DNA of 64,000 nucleotides from Candidatus Angelobacter sp. Gp1-AA117 (GTDB taxonomy: Bacteria; Acidobacteriota; Terriglobia; Terriglobales; Acidobacteriaceae), in contig QHVI01000039.1 in the NCBI GenBank assembly GCA_003223515.1, forward strand, positions 1 to 64,000, in the 5' to 3' direction. The notes under the pieces are model-generated. The model made no database searches. It was not told the DNA's origin and saw only the letters and a program-made list of their open reading frames with translations. Of this stretch, positions 55,622-62,962 are shown one piece after another; within the stretch, counting starts at the first letter, position 1, and each line of letters begins with the position of its first letter. The position numbers and the translations under genes are program-made.

Positions 55622-56353
55622 GTGAAGCCCAAGATCGCTATTCCTGAACCCTGCTCTTACGATGCCGATTACAGCGGACGCGCCCTGCCCGCCTACCTTC
55701 GCGCTGTTGAAAATGCAGGCGGCCAGCCAGTCGTAATTTCTCTCAACCTGTCTCCAGCAGAGATCGCGCGGCGCATCACTGAGTGTTCGGCCATCCTGCT
55801 GCCCGGCAGCAAGGCTGATGTTGATCCGCAGAAGTGGGGAGCGGAGCGGCACCCTCGGACCGCGCCTGCCGATCCTCTGCGCGATACGGCCGATGAACTG
55901 CTTCTGCAGGATGCCTATAACATGCACAAGCCCATTCTCGGCATCTGCTATGGATTGCAGTCGCTGAATGTCTGGAGAACAGGCACACTCCTGCAACACA
56001 TTGAAACCAGCGTGAACCACACCCCTGCCAACAAGATCGAGCCGGCGCACGAAGTCATGGTGGAATGCGACTCACTACTCGCGGATCAACTGGAAGTTTA
56101 TTCTCACCGGGGCGTTATTCCGGTGAACTCCAGCCATCATCAATCGGCGGAGCAGGTGGGCGATGGCCTGCGGGTTGTGGCTCGATCAGCAAAAGACGAT
56201 GTGATTGAGGCCATTGAAGGAACCTTGCCGAATCATTACGTGCTGGCGGTGCAGTGGCATCCGGAGCGCAGCTTTGAGCATGATCATGCCTCTCGCAATC
56301 TCTTCCGGGGATTCGTCGACGCCGCCAGCCACTGGAAGCCTGCGAACCCTTAA
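55622..56353 (+). CDS. Class I glutamine amidotransferase-type gamma-glutamyl hydrolase (peptidase C26)
   Basis: 243-residue protein of the gamma-glutamyl-gamma-aminobutyrate hydrolase/C26 family. The nucleophile Cys109 lies in ILGICYGLQSLNVW and the His213/Glu215 pair in AVQWHPERSFEHD, so the triad is complete. LPGSKADVDPQKWG and VNSSHHQSAEQVGDGL are typical of this family. The GTG start at 55622 fits the family N-terminus. It probably hydrolyses gamma-glutamyl bonds. The exact substrate is open. Confidence 0.85.
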   Translation: MKPKIAIPEPCSYDADYSGRALPAYLRAVENAGGQPVVISLNLSPAEIARRITECSAILLPGSKADVDPQKWGAERHPRTAPADPLRDTADELLLQDAYNMHKPILGICYGLQSLNVWRTGTLLQHIETSVNHTPANKIEPAHEVMVECDSLLADQLEVYSHRGVIPVNSSHHQSAEQVGDGLRVVARSAKDDVIEAIEGTLPNHYVLAVQWHPERSFEHDHASRNLFRGFVDAASHWKPANP

Positions 56354-56367
56354 ATTCGGGTTTTTTT
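56345..56367 (+). terminator. Probable rho-independent terminator overlapping the stop of the C26 gene
   Basis: A short stem aaccc/gggtt with an 8-nt loop that includes the stop codon region is followed by a run of seven T (56361-56367). The stem is weak, so efficiency is uncertain. Confidence 0.4.
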
Positions 56368-56490
56368 CTAAATTTTGGCAATTTTACGGCTCTGCTGCGT
56401 TGTGTTATTGAGAGACTTGAGCAGCAGCAGCGTTGATTCAGCTCTGAATTCCACTTATATTTCTTTATGTTCCCCGTCGGAAGCTAGATT

Positions 56491-56751
56491 ATGCCGAATG
56501 GGTCCTTCAGGCCGGGGGACGGAGTCCCGGTTACGGGAATTTATACCGCAACGCATTACCAGCACCGAATGCCGCACGAGGTGTTTGCCGTAGAAGGCGA
56601 CCAGTTCCCCACGTGCAGAAAATGCGACGGGCGTACCCGCTTTGTCCTGTCACAGGCGGCCACGCATATCGACACTGACCGGGATTTCGCCAAAGCTGCT
56701 GAGAATGCAAAAGCCAAAAGAGCCAAAGCGGGAACCAAAAAGATCCCGTAG
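56491..56751 (+). CDS. Small zinc-ribbon-like protein, paralogue of 5641-5889
   Basis: 86 residues with GDGVPVTGIYTATHYQHRMP, then QFPTCRKCDGRTRFVLSQAA and DTDRDF, ending in a Lys/Ala-rich tail. The order GxY, HxxH, FPxCxxC, FxL, DxDF matches the protein at 5641-5889, so they are paralogues. The single CxxC and the histidines could bind zinc. GGAAG lies about nine bases before the ATG. Function unknown. Confidence 0.6.
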   Translation: MPNGSFRPGDGVPVTGIYTATHYQHRMPHEVFAVEGDQFPTCRKCDGRTRFVLSQAATHIDTDRDFAKAAENAKAKRAKAGTKKIP

Positions 56752-56861
56752 CGTCGGGCAGCTATTTAGACTTTGACGACTGCAGGAGCCCTGCCATCCT
56801 GGTAGCCCTTCTTTTGCGTGTAACTTGCTAACTTCCAGTCCTGTTCCGTATCTTTGTCGCT

Positions 56862-57644
56862 ATGGCGCAACAAGGGCTTGTACTCTCCCTGGATGGAAAA
56901 GTTGCCGTGGTGACCGGAGGTTCGCGCGGCATCGGCGCCGCCGTCGTGCGCATGTTTGCAGCTTCTGGTGCCCAGGTACTGTTCAACTACCAGCAGGCCA
57001 GAGAAGAAGCTGAAACGCTTGCTGGGGAATGCGGAGGGCCTGCGCGTTGTGCTGCCGTACAAGCGGAGCTCTCTTCGCCGGACGCGTCCAAAAGGCTGGT
57101 GCAGGCTGCCGTTGAACGCTTTGGTCGAGTCGATGTACTTGTGGGCAATCATGGTGTATGGCCGCCTCGCGATGTTCCCGTAGAGCAAATGTCTGACGAG
57201 CAATGGCGGCGCACTCTGGCCATCAACCTGGATAGCATCTTCGGGCTGGTGAAATACGGAGTGGCCGTGATGAAGAAGCAAAAATCCGGAGGCCACATCG
57301 TGCTCATCAGCTCCACCGCCGGTCAGCGCGGAGAAGCTTTTCATTGTGATTACGCCGCCAGCAAGGGCGCAATCATCAGCATGGTGAAAGGGCTTTCCAC
57401 GGAACTGGCGCGCGATGGTATCTATGTAAATTGCGTGGCGCCGGGCTGGGTCGAGACAGACATGGCTGCGCCGGCACTGCGTGATCCGGAGATCGGTCAG
57501 CGGGTATTCAGCACCATTCCCCTGGGCCGCGCCGGCAAGCCGGAAGAGATTGCCGCAACGGTATTGTTCTTATGCACGCCTCATGCGGGCTTTATCACCG
57601 GCGAGATTCTCAATGTGAATGGCGGGGCGGTGCTGGTAGGATAA
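56862..57644 (+). CDS. Short-chain dehydrogenase/reductase (FabG-like)
   Basis: 260-residue SDR oxidoreductase. The cofactor motif VVTGGSRGIGAAVVRMF lies near residue 15 and the catalytic Ser/Tyr/Lys in LISSTAGQRGE and DYAASKGAII. NHGVWPPRD replaces the usual NNAG-type segment. The C-terminal GEILNVNGGAVLVG is family-typical. It resembles 3-oxoacyl-ACP reductases, but SDR substrates cannot be assigned from sequence alone and it is not next to other fatty-acid genes. Confidence 0.85.
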   Translation: MAQQGLVLSLDGKVAVVTGGSRGIGAAVVRMFAASGAQVLFNYQQAREEAETLAGECGGPARCAAVQAELSSPDASKRLVQAAVERFGRVDVLVGNHGVWPPRDVPVEQMSDEQWRRTLAINLDSIFGLVKYGVAVMKKQKSGGHIVLISSTAGQRGEAFHCDYAASKGAIISMVKGLSTELARDGIYVNCVAPGWVETDMAAPALRDPEIGQRVFSTIPLGRAGKPEEIAATVLFLCTPHAGFITGEILNVNGGAVLVG

Positions 57645-57771
57645 AAATCTGTTTCGTCATCCTGGGGAATTCCCAACGTGCCAGCGGAGGAAATTCGGGG
57701 GGGAATTTATGGTTAGCTGTTGACCTTGAAATTTGGAAATTGTATAGCTACTCTCGTTCCATGGGCATCTA

Positions 57772-58584
57772 ATGACTAAAATGACATTCTGTGCTGCTGC
57801 TTTATTGAGTTTATTTCTCTCACTGACGCTTGCTGCCCAACAACCGCAGTCCAGCCCCGGCAATGAAGCCCAAGCCAACCAGCAGAAAGCCAAAAACATT
57901 CTCGATCGCGCCGTCCAGGCCATGGGCGGCCAGGCTTACCTCAACATCGATGACTTGAAAGAAGAAGGACGCACCGGCAGCTTCTACCACGGACAATCGC
58001 GCGGTGTTGACACACTCTACTTTCGGTCCTGGCTGTGGCCCGATAAAGAGAGAACCGAATTCACCAAGCAGCGCGACATTGCTATTGTCTATAACGGTGA
58101 CAAGGTCTACGAGATTACCTTTCGCGGGACCAGGCTCCTCGATCCTGTTAAGGACGAGAACCTCAGAGTGTCTCTGTTGCGCAAGATGCACTCTCTCGAA
58201 CTCATCCTGCGGAAGTGGTTGCAGGATCCCGGCGTAGCTCTTTTCTATGAAGGTACCAGCCTGGCCGAAAACCATGAGGTGGATACCGTTACTGTCATGA
58301 ACGCGCAGAACGATGCCGTGACCCTGCAGATCGACACTGCCACGCACCTGCCGGTGAAGAAGACATTCACGGTTCGCGACCCGCAAAGCCGCGAACGCGA
58401 CCAACTCGCCGAAGTTTACGATAACTGGAAGGAAGTGCAGGGCATCAAGGTTCCGTACAATGTCACGCTGCTGAAGAACGGCGAACTCACCTCGCAGCGA
58501 TTCATCAACTCCATCAGCTTTAACACTCATCCCGCGGAGAACCTTTTTGCCCCCATTACGAACTACGACCGAACCAAAAAGTGA
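57772..58584 (+). CDS. LolA-like outer-membrane lipoprotein-sorting protein
   Basis: 270-residue periplasmic protein with a signal peptide (MTFCAAALLSLFLSLTLAA). The mature part begins NILDRAVQAMGGQAYLNIDD, a pattern common to LolA/LolB-like proteins, and ends with KVPYNVTLLKNGELTSQRF and NTHPAENLFAPI. The fold is predicted to be a lipid-binding open beta-barrel. Its lipoprotein or lipid ligand is not known. The ATG is followed by TKM, and an ATG four codons on is an alternative. Confidence 0.7.
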   Translation: MTKMTFCAAALLSLFLSLTLAAQQPQSSPGNEAQANQQKAKNILDRAVQAMGGQAYLNIDDLKEEGRTGSFYHGQSRGVDTLYFRSWLWPDKERTEFTKQRDIAIVYNGDKVYEITFRGTRLLDPVKDENLRVSLLRKMHSLELILRKWLQDPGVALFYEGTSLAENHEVDTVTVMNAQNDAVTLQIDTATHLPVKKTFTVRDPQSRERDQLAEVYDNWKEVQGIKVPYNVTLLKNGELTSQRFINSISFNTHPAENLFAPITNYDRTKK

Positions 58585-58604
58585 ACGTCTGCCTGATACG
58601 GAAG

Positions 58605-58736
58605 TGGGTCAGTTGATGGCATTTCACCCAATACGCCTGTTCCCGCATCCTGCCGTATTTGTGGTCAAATCAGCAGGTGACCGGGAAGTGCCGAAGCCGG
58701 AAGAGTCCATGGGAAATCAACTTCCACACTGACCCA
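58605..58736. mobile_element. Small element with inverted-repeat ends (possible MITE)
   Basis: 132 bp bounded by perfect 9-bp inverted repeats tgggtcagt (58605-58613) and actgaccca (58728-58736), with further internal similarity (gatggcatttc against gaaatcaac). There is no coding capacity. No clear target duplication is seen at the edges. It lies between the LolA-like gene and the toxin-antitoxin pair. Confidence 0.5.
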
Positions 58737-58780
58737 AGAAAGTAAAAGCGCAAAATAGCGGTAAGAAGCATTCCTGACAT

Positions 58781-59188
58781 TTATTTCGGTTTATTTGCCC
58801 ATTCGGCAATGCACCGCTCTTTTATGTCTTTTTTGACAAGTTTGGACTTCAGCAATCCATTTTGGACATCTTCCAACATCTTGGGGGAGCATGGCTCGTG
58901 GATTTTGCAAACATAGCTCCTGGGTTGTGCTGCAATAGCGGCCTGAATGGATTTGATATTGAGGAGCTGTGAGTCTGCATAATTTATTACCGAGTCATGT
59001 TGAATGAAAGGGTGATCGCCCTTTTTTAATATCACTGTAGTCTCGGAATATGAATGTTGCGTAGTGACATTTACGCAGACTGCTCTTCCATCTTTGTCGG
59101 GATGAGTAACGATAATCCAAAGATGCTCAATAGCAGAACTGGTTTTAGGGGCAAGAAAGGTATCTCCGCATTTGAGCGTGCCAGCCAA
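58781..59188 (-). CDS. Predicted toxin of a Panacea-type toxin-antitoxin pair
   Basis: 135 residues. The N-terminus (GDTFLAPKTSSAIEHLWIIV, then VCVNVTTQHS and ILKKGDHPFIQHDSVINYAD) has the small beta-barrel flavour of PemK/MazF-like folds, but the family is not firmly recognised. It follows the Panacea-domain gene by 8 bp on the same strand, the standard antitoxin-first order. In Panacea systems the partner is usually a growth-inhibiting toxin, so the role is inferred from context. The DNA is AT-richer than its neighbours. Confidence 0.65.
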   Translation of the reverse strand: MAGTLKCGDTFLAPKTSSAIEHLWIIVTHPDKDGRAVCVNVTTQHSYSETTVILKKGDHPFIQHDSVINYADSQLLNIKSIQAAIAAQPRSYVCKIHEPCSPKMLEDVQNGLLKSKLVKKDIKERCIAEWANKPK

Positions 59189-59196
59189 TCGTGGTG

Positions 59197-59757
59197 TTAC
59201 GCGAACACCTGGACATTTCCAAGGTTTTCGAGTTCATCCTCAATTGCCTTTATGTCGTCAGCAGATTTTTGTCCAGCTCTCAGAACTTCAGAAATTTCAA
59301 TCGGGGTACGTTCGCCTTTTCTGACTTCTTTCCATTCAGGGAGTGTTTTGTGGAGCAAATCGACAAGATCAAAAGGACGGTTCATGTACCTCTTCCCGTA
59401 TTTGGCGAAGAGTTCATCAATCAATTCGTCTTCTGCTTCTGAAAGCTCACCAGTGCCGATGTCCTTCAGCAACTTAACCTTGAAATTGGATGGGCTGGAG
59501 ATGAATTTATTCCAAACATTATCTTCTTGTGGGGCTGATTCCTCAGTAATGAGATCATGAACATTGCTCAAAATAGGCCCCTTGTTCATCGAATAGAAGT
59601 CATCAAAACTGACTGGCCGTCCCCACCGAATGAGTGCTTCACGATCCAACAGGTAAAGCAACTTAATCAGCACCATGTAATTAAGTTCACCACCAGCAAG
59701 ACGCAAGAACCGTGCAGCAGCTTGGGTTGTCTTTGTCTCATCAAAGCGATGTCTCAT
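59197..59757 (-). CDS. Panacea-domain (SocA/DUF4065-like) antitoxin
   Basis: 186 residues. The Panacea fold is shown by MVLIKLLYLLDREALIRWGR, PVSFDDFYSMNKGPILSNVHDL and ELSEAEDELIDELFAKYGKRYM. Panacea domains neutralise many unrelated toxins and are close to the SocA adaptor of Caulobacter. Being the first gene of the pair, it probably binds the product of the gene 8 bp downstream. The start MRHRF at 59757 is followed at once by a helix-rich segment. No typical DNA-binding domain is added at either end. Confidence 0.8.
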   Translation of the reverse strand: MRHRFDETKTTQAAARFLRLAGGELNYMVLIKLLYLLDREALIRWGRPVSFDDFYSMNKGPILSNVHDLITEESAPQEDNVWNKFISSPSNFKVKLLKDIGTGELSEAEDELIDELFAKYGKRYMNRPFDLVDLLHKTLPEWKEVRKGERTPIEISEVLRAGQKSADDIKAIEDELENLGNVQVFA

Positions 59758-60135
59758 GAGTAAAGTGTACTAGATCTGTGCAAAGCTCTACGAAATTATA
59801 TGTCTTTTCGATTCATGAAGTTAACTTAACAGATTCGTTTTTTGCTCTTCTAGATATTCGCTTTTTCTTCGTATCTTAACTAATTAAATAAGCTCAGATA
59901 CGAGTCGCCTGAAGGAGTCAGTCCAACATCCCACCCCCACCAGGGGAACAAAATACATCCAAGCCAGAACCAAAACCGTGGTTCATACATAGAGAATGGG
60001 ATTAAGCCTATTTTCGGACAAGCCGTGGAATGATTAGTTAGGCAGAACTGATTTTGTGGGCAAAGCCACGAAGCGTTGCAAAAATACCACATCCGGCTAT
60101 TCTCGCCGGGGTGTAATGTACTGATTAGGAATCAC
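59758..60135. other. AT-rich intergenic region between divergent antitoxin and lpxC genes
   Basis: About 380 bases, clearly AT-richer than the flanking core genes. It must hold the promoter of the toxin-antitoxin operon and that of lpxC. A Trp-rich 70-codon frame on the minus strand (59880-60092) has no ribosome-binding site or recognisable domain and was not accepted. No terminator or clear inverted repeat was found. Confidence 0.4.
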
Positions 60136-60987
60136 TTGTCATTCGAGCAGACAATTCGCACCGCGGTAGAGTGCCAGGGTGTGGGTTTGCACAGCGGCGC
60201 GCCGGTGACTCTGCGAATCCTGCCTGCGCCTGCCGGAACCGGCATCGTCTTCCGTCGCGTCGATCTGGATGGCTATGAAATCGAGGCCATAGGACGCAAT
60301 GTAGCCAAGGTGAGCTACGCCACCAGCCTGCAAAAAAAGGGCGTGCTGATCTCCACCACCGAGCATCTGCTTTCTGCTTTCATCGGCATCGGCCTGGATA
60401 ATGCGATTGTCGAACTGGACAACCTTGAGCTTCCTATTCTCGATGGCAGCGCCAAACCATTTGTGGACATGGTGCTGCAGGCCGGACTCAAGCAGCAGCG
60501 CAAGAAACGCTCGTACCTGAAGATCATCCGCGAAATTGAGGTGCGTGAGGGCAACAAGTTCATTGCCGCTTATCCGGCAGACGGATACTCAGTCGCTTAC
60601 AAGATCAACTTTGCTCCCCCCATCGGCCAGCAGTCATTTGAGGTGGATCTCTCGCGCCATCTCTATCGCCAGGAACTGGCGGCGGCCCGCACCTTCGGAT
60701 TCCTGCATGAAGAGCAGGCCATGCGCAACATGGGGCTGATACGCGGCGCCTCAGAAGAAAATGTGATCGTGGTGACCCATGACGGCGTTAAGAATGGCCC
60801 GTTGCGTTTTCCTGATGAGTTCGTCCGGCACAAGATTCTCGACCTGATTGGCGATCTGGCGCTGCTGGGAAAACAGATTGTCGGGCGCATCGTAGCCGAT
60901 CGCGCCGGACACGCCATGCACACCGCCCTGGTTTCCCGCCTGCTCACCAGATGGTTGGTTTTCTGGTATGCGGGCAGGCTTTCCTGA
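60136..60987 (+). CDS. lpxC: UDP-3-O-acyl-N-acetylglucosamine deacetylase
   Basis: 283-residue zinc deacetylase, the committed step of lipid A synthesis. TTG 60136 is chosen because AGGA sits five bases upstream and the product then begins at the family start (SFEQTIRTAVECQGVGLHSG). The zinc histidine lies in STTEHLLSAFIGIGLDNAIV, and further ligands in FPDEFVRHKILDLIGDLALLG and DRAGHAMHTALV. The last 13 residues after SRLL look non-native (TRWLVFWYAGRLS), and the end overlaps the convergent dinG frame by 325 bp. Confidence 0.94.
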   Translation: MSFEQTIRTAVECQGVGLHSGAPVTLRILPAPAGTGIVFRRVDLDGYEIEAIGRNVAKVSYATSLQKKGVLISTTEHLLSAFIGIGLDNAIVELDNLELPILDGSAKPFVDMVLQAGLKQQRKKRSYLKIIREIEVREGNKFIAAYPADGYSVAYKINFAPPIGQQSFEVDLSRHLYRQELAAARTFGFLHEEQAMRNMGLIRGASEENVIVVTHDGVKNGPLRFPDEFVRHKILDLIGDLALLGKQIVGRIVADRAGHAMHTALVSRLLTRWLVFWYAGRLS

Positions 60988-62909
60988 AAGACACGGCCAT
61001 ATTGCTGCTTGAGGAAACGATTATCGAGCAGCACCAGCACGCCCCGATCTTTCATGGAGCGAATCAACCGTCCAAAGCCCTGTTTGAGCGCGATCACCGC
61101 CGAGGGAACCTGGTATTCATAGAATGCGTTTCCGCCCGCATCGTTGATGGCCTGAATGCGCGCTGCCACCACCGGGTCATTGGGAACGGCAAAGGGCAGA
61201 CGGTCGATGATCACGCAGCTTAGCTGTTCGCCCTGCACGTCTACGCCCTGCCAGAAGGATGAAGTCGCAAACAATACCGCATTGGGGGTCAGCCGGAATT
61301 CTTCCAGCAGCGCGTTCTTGGGTGCGGAGCCTTGCAGCAGCATGGGGTATTCAATCTGTCCCAGCAGGCGGTTGTGGATTTCATTCATCTGGGCGTAGCT
61401 GGTGAACAGACAGAAGGCGCGTCCTTCGGTGATCGCCAATACGCGCCGGATCTTTTCCGCTGCTTCCTCGGGAAATGATTGCGAGCGCGGATCAGGAAGG
61501 TCCGGCGGCACGTAGAGGATGGCCTGGTTGGCATAATCGAAGTGCGAGGGCACGATCAACTCGCGCGCATGATCGATGCCGAGCCGCTGGCGGATGTACT
61601 GAAAGCCTCCGCCTACGGCTAATGTCGCCGACGCGAGCACCGCAGTATCCAGGGCTTCAAACAGGTTTTCCTTCAGGATCTGTGAGACGTCAATTGGCGT
61701 GCCCTGTAAGATGATGTGCCCCATTCCAGTGCGGCTCCGGCGCGATTCACCCCGGCGCTCGATCCAGAACACGGTGTTCCTGTCTTTCGATTCCATCAGG
61801 AAAGCCAGATATTTATGCAGTTCCCGCGTGCGGCGGCCGAAGTTCATTACCTCGGCAGGCTTGTCATTGATGCGTTCCAGTTCGGCGAAAAGCCAATCCA
61901 GAGACTGCATCAGCCCGGAATAGCTCTCGCCGTGTTTCTCTAGGAACTGGGGCCGGTTTTCAAACGCGAAACGTCCCTGCTTGACCGGCAGCACGGAATA
62001 GAAACGCTGTACCTTGTCGCGCAGCTTGGCCACGGCCTGCAGCAATGTGGGGCTCAGCAGTTCTTTCTGCTTCAGCGTGATCTCGATATCGCGGGCCAGC
62101 TCTTCAAACTGCAGGTTGCTGATGGCAATGCCGAAGTAGTCGCTGGCCACATCTTCAAGCTCGTGTGCCTCGTCGAAAATCACCGAGGTAAATTCCGGCA
62201 GGATGCCCTGCGTGTTGGGATTGTCCATCTTGACCCGCAGGTCGGCGAAGAAGAGATGGTGGTTCACAATGATGATGTCGCTCTCCAGCATGCGGCGGCG
62301 CATCTCGGTAATGAAGCAGCGCTCCCACTGTGGACATTCCTGTCCGGTGCAGCGCTCGGCGCTGGCGTCGAGCTTTTGCCATAGCTGGCTGTTTTCCGGC
62401 AGGTCTTTCAACTCACTGCGATCACCGCTCTGGGTCTGCGCCTCCCATTCCATAATCTGCTGCAGGTGCTCGATGTTCACCAGGCCGCTCAATGCCGGCT
62501 GGCGCTGCAGATCGTAGAGCTTTTCCCGGCAGAGATAATTGTTGCGTCCCTTCATGTAGCAGACGCGCAGCTTGCCCAGGTGCTGCTCGAGGAAAGGAAC
62601 ATCTTTGAAGAAGAGCTGTTCCTGCAGCGTCTTGGTGCCTGTAGAGATGATCACGCGCTCGCCGCTGCGGATCACCGGCAGCAGGTAAGCCAGGGTCTTG
62701 CCGGTGCCGGTACCGGCCTCCACGATCAGGTGTTTGCGTTCCTGCAGGGCTTTTTCTACCGCGTCACCCATTTGCAACTGGCCGCGGCGAAACTCATAAT
62801 GAGGATGCGCCTGGCTCAGCTTCCCATTGGGCGCGAAAAACTGGTGCAGCGTGGGCCAGGAACGGGTTTGCGCGCGGGCAGGGGCCTCGGAATGGGATGA
62901 AGACGGCAC
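60663..62909 (-). CDS. dinG: DinG/XPD-type ATP-dependent DNA helicase with an abnormal C-terminus
   Basis: 748-residue superfamily 2 helicase. Walker A is VEAGTGTGKTLAYLLPV, and FDEAHELEDVASDYFG is the DEAH box. Four cysteines fit an iron-sulfur cluster (KGRNNYLCREK, CTGQECPQWERC). Later motifs are FATSSFWQGVDVQGEQLSCV and KQGFGRLIRSMKDRGVLVLLDNR. After YGRVFQESLPAYQKTNHL about 110 residues continue as the antisense of lpxC (RRETRAVCMACPARSATMRP and so on), which is unlike any DinG end. The normal stop near 60960 seems lost. Confidence 0.88.
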   Translation of the reverse strand: MPSSSHSEAPARAQTRSWPTLHQFFAPNGKLSQAHPHYEFRRGQLQMGDAVEKALQERKHLIVEAGTGTGKTLAYLLPVIRSGERVIISTGTKTLQEQLFFKDVPFLEQHLGKLRVCYMKGRNNYLCREKLYDLQRQPALSGLVNIEHLQQIMEWEAQTQSGDRSELKDLPENSQLWQKLDASAERCTGQECPQWERCFITEMRRRMLESDIIIVNHHLFFADLRVKMDNPNTQGILPEFTSVIFDEAHELEDVASDYFGIAISNLQFEELARDIEITLKQKELLSPTLLQAVAKLRDKVQRFYSVLPVKQGRFAFENRPQFLEKHGESYSGLMQSLDWLFAELERINDKPAEVMNFGRRTRELHKYLAFLMESKDRNTVFWIERRGESRRSRTGMGHIILQGTPIDVSQILKENLFEALDTAVLASATLAVGGGFQYIRQRLGIDHARELIVPSHFDYANQAILYVPPDLPDPRSQSFPEEAAEKIRRVLAITEGRAFCLFTSYAQMNEIHNRLLGQIEYPMLLQGSAPKNALLEEFRLTPNAVLFATSSFWQGVDVQGEQLSCVIIDRLPFAVPNDPVVAARIQAINDAGGNAFYEYQVPSAVIALKQGFGRLIRSMKDRGVLVLLDNRFLKQQYGRVFQESLPAYQKTNHLVSRRETRAVCMACPARSATMRPTICFPSSARSPIRSRILCRTNSSGKRNGPFLTPSWVTTITFSSEAPRISPMLRMACSSCRNPKVRAAASSWR

Positions 62910-62962
62910 AGCGAAGTATCTTTTTATAATAGCCGTGGAATAGTTTTAGGAGGCCAGAATTC

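Noticed and set aside
59880-60092. Trp-rich 70-codon frame on the minus strand upstream of the antitoxin gene
   Set aside because: It has no ribosome-binding site, no recognisable domain and lies in AT-rich DNA between two promoters. Membrane-like composition alone was not enough.
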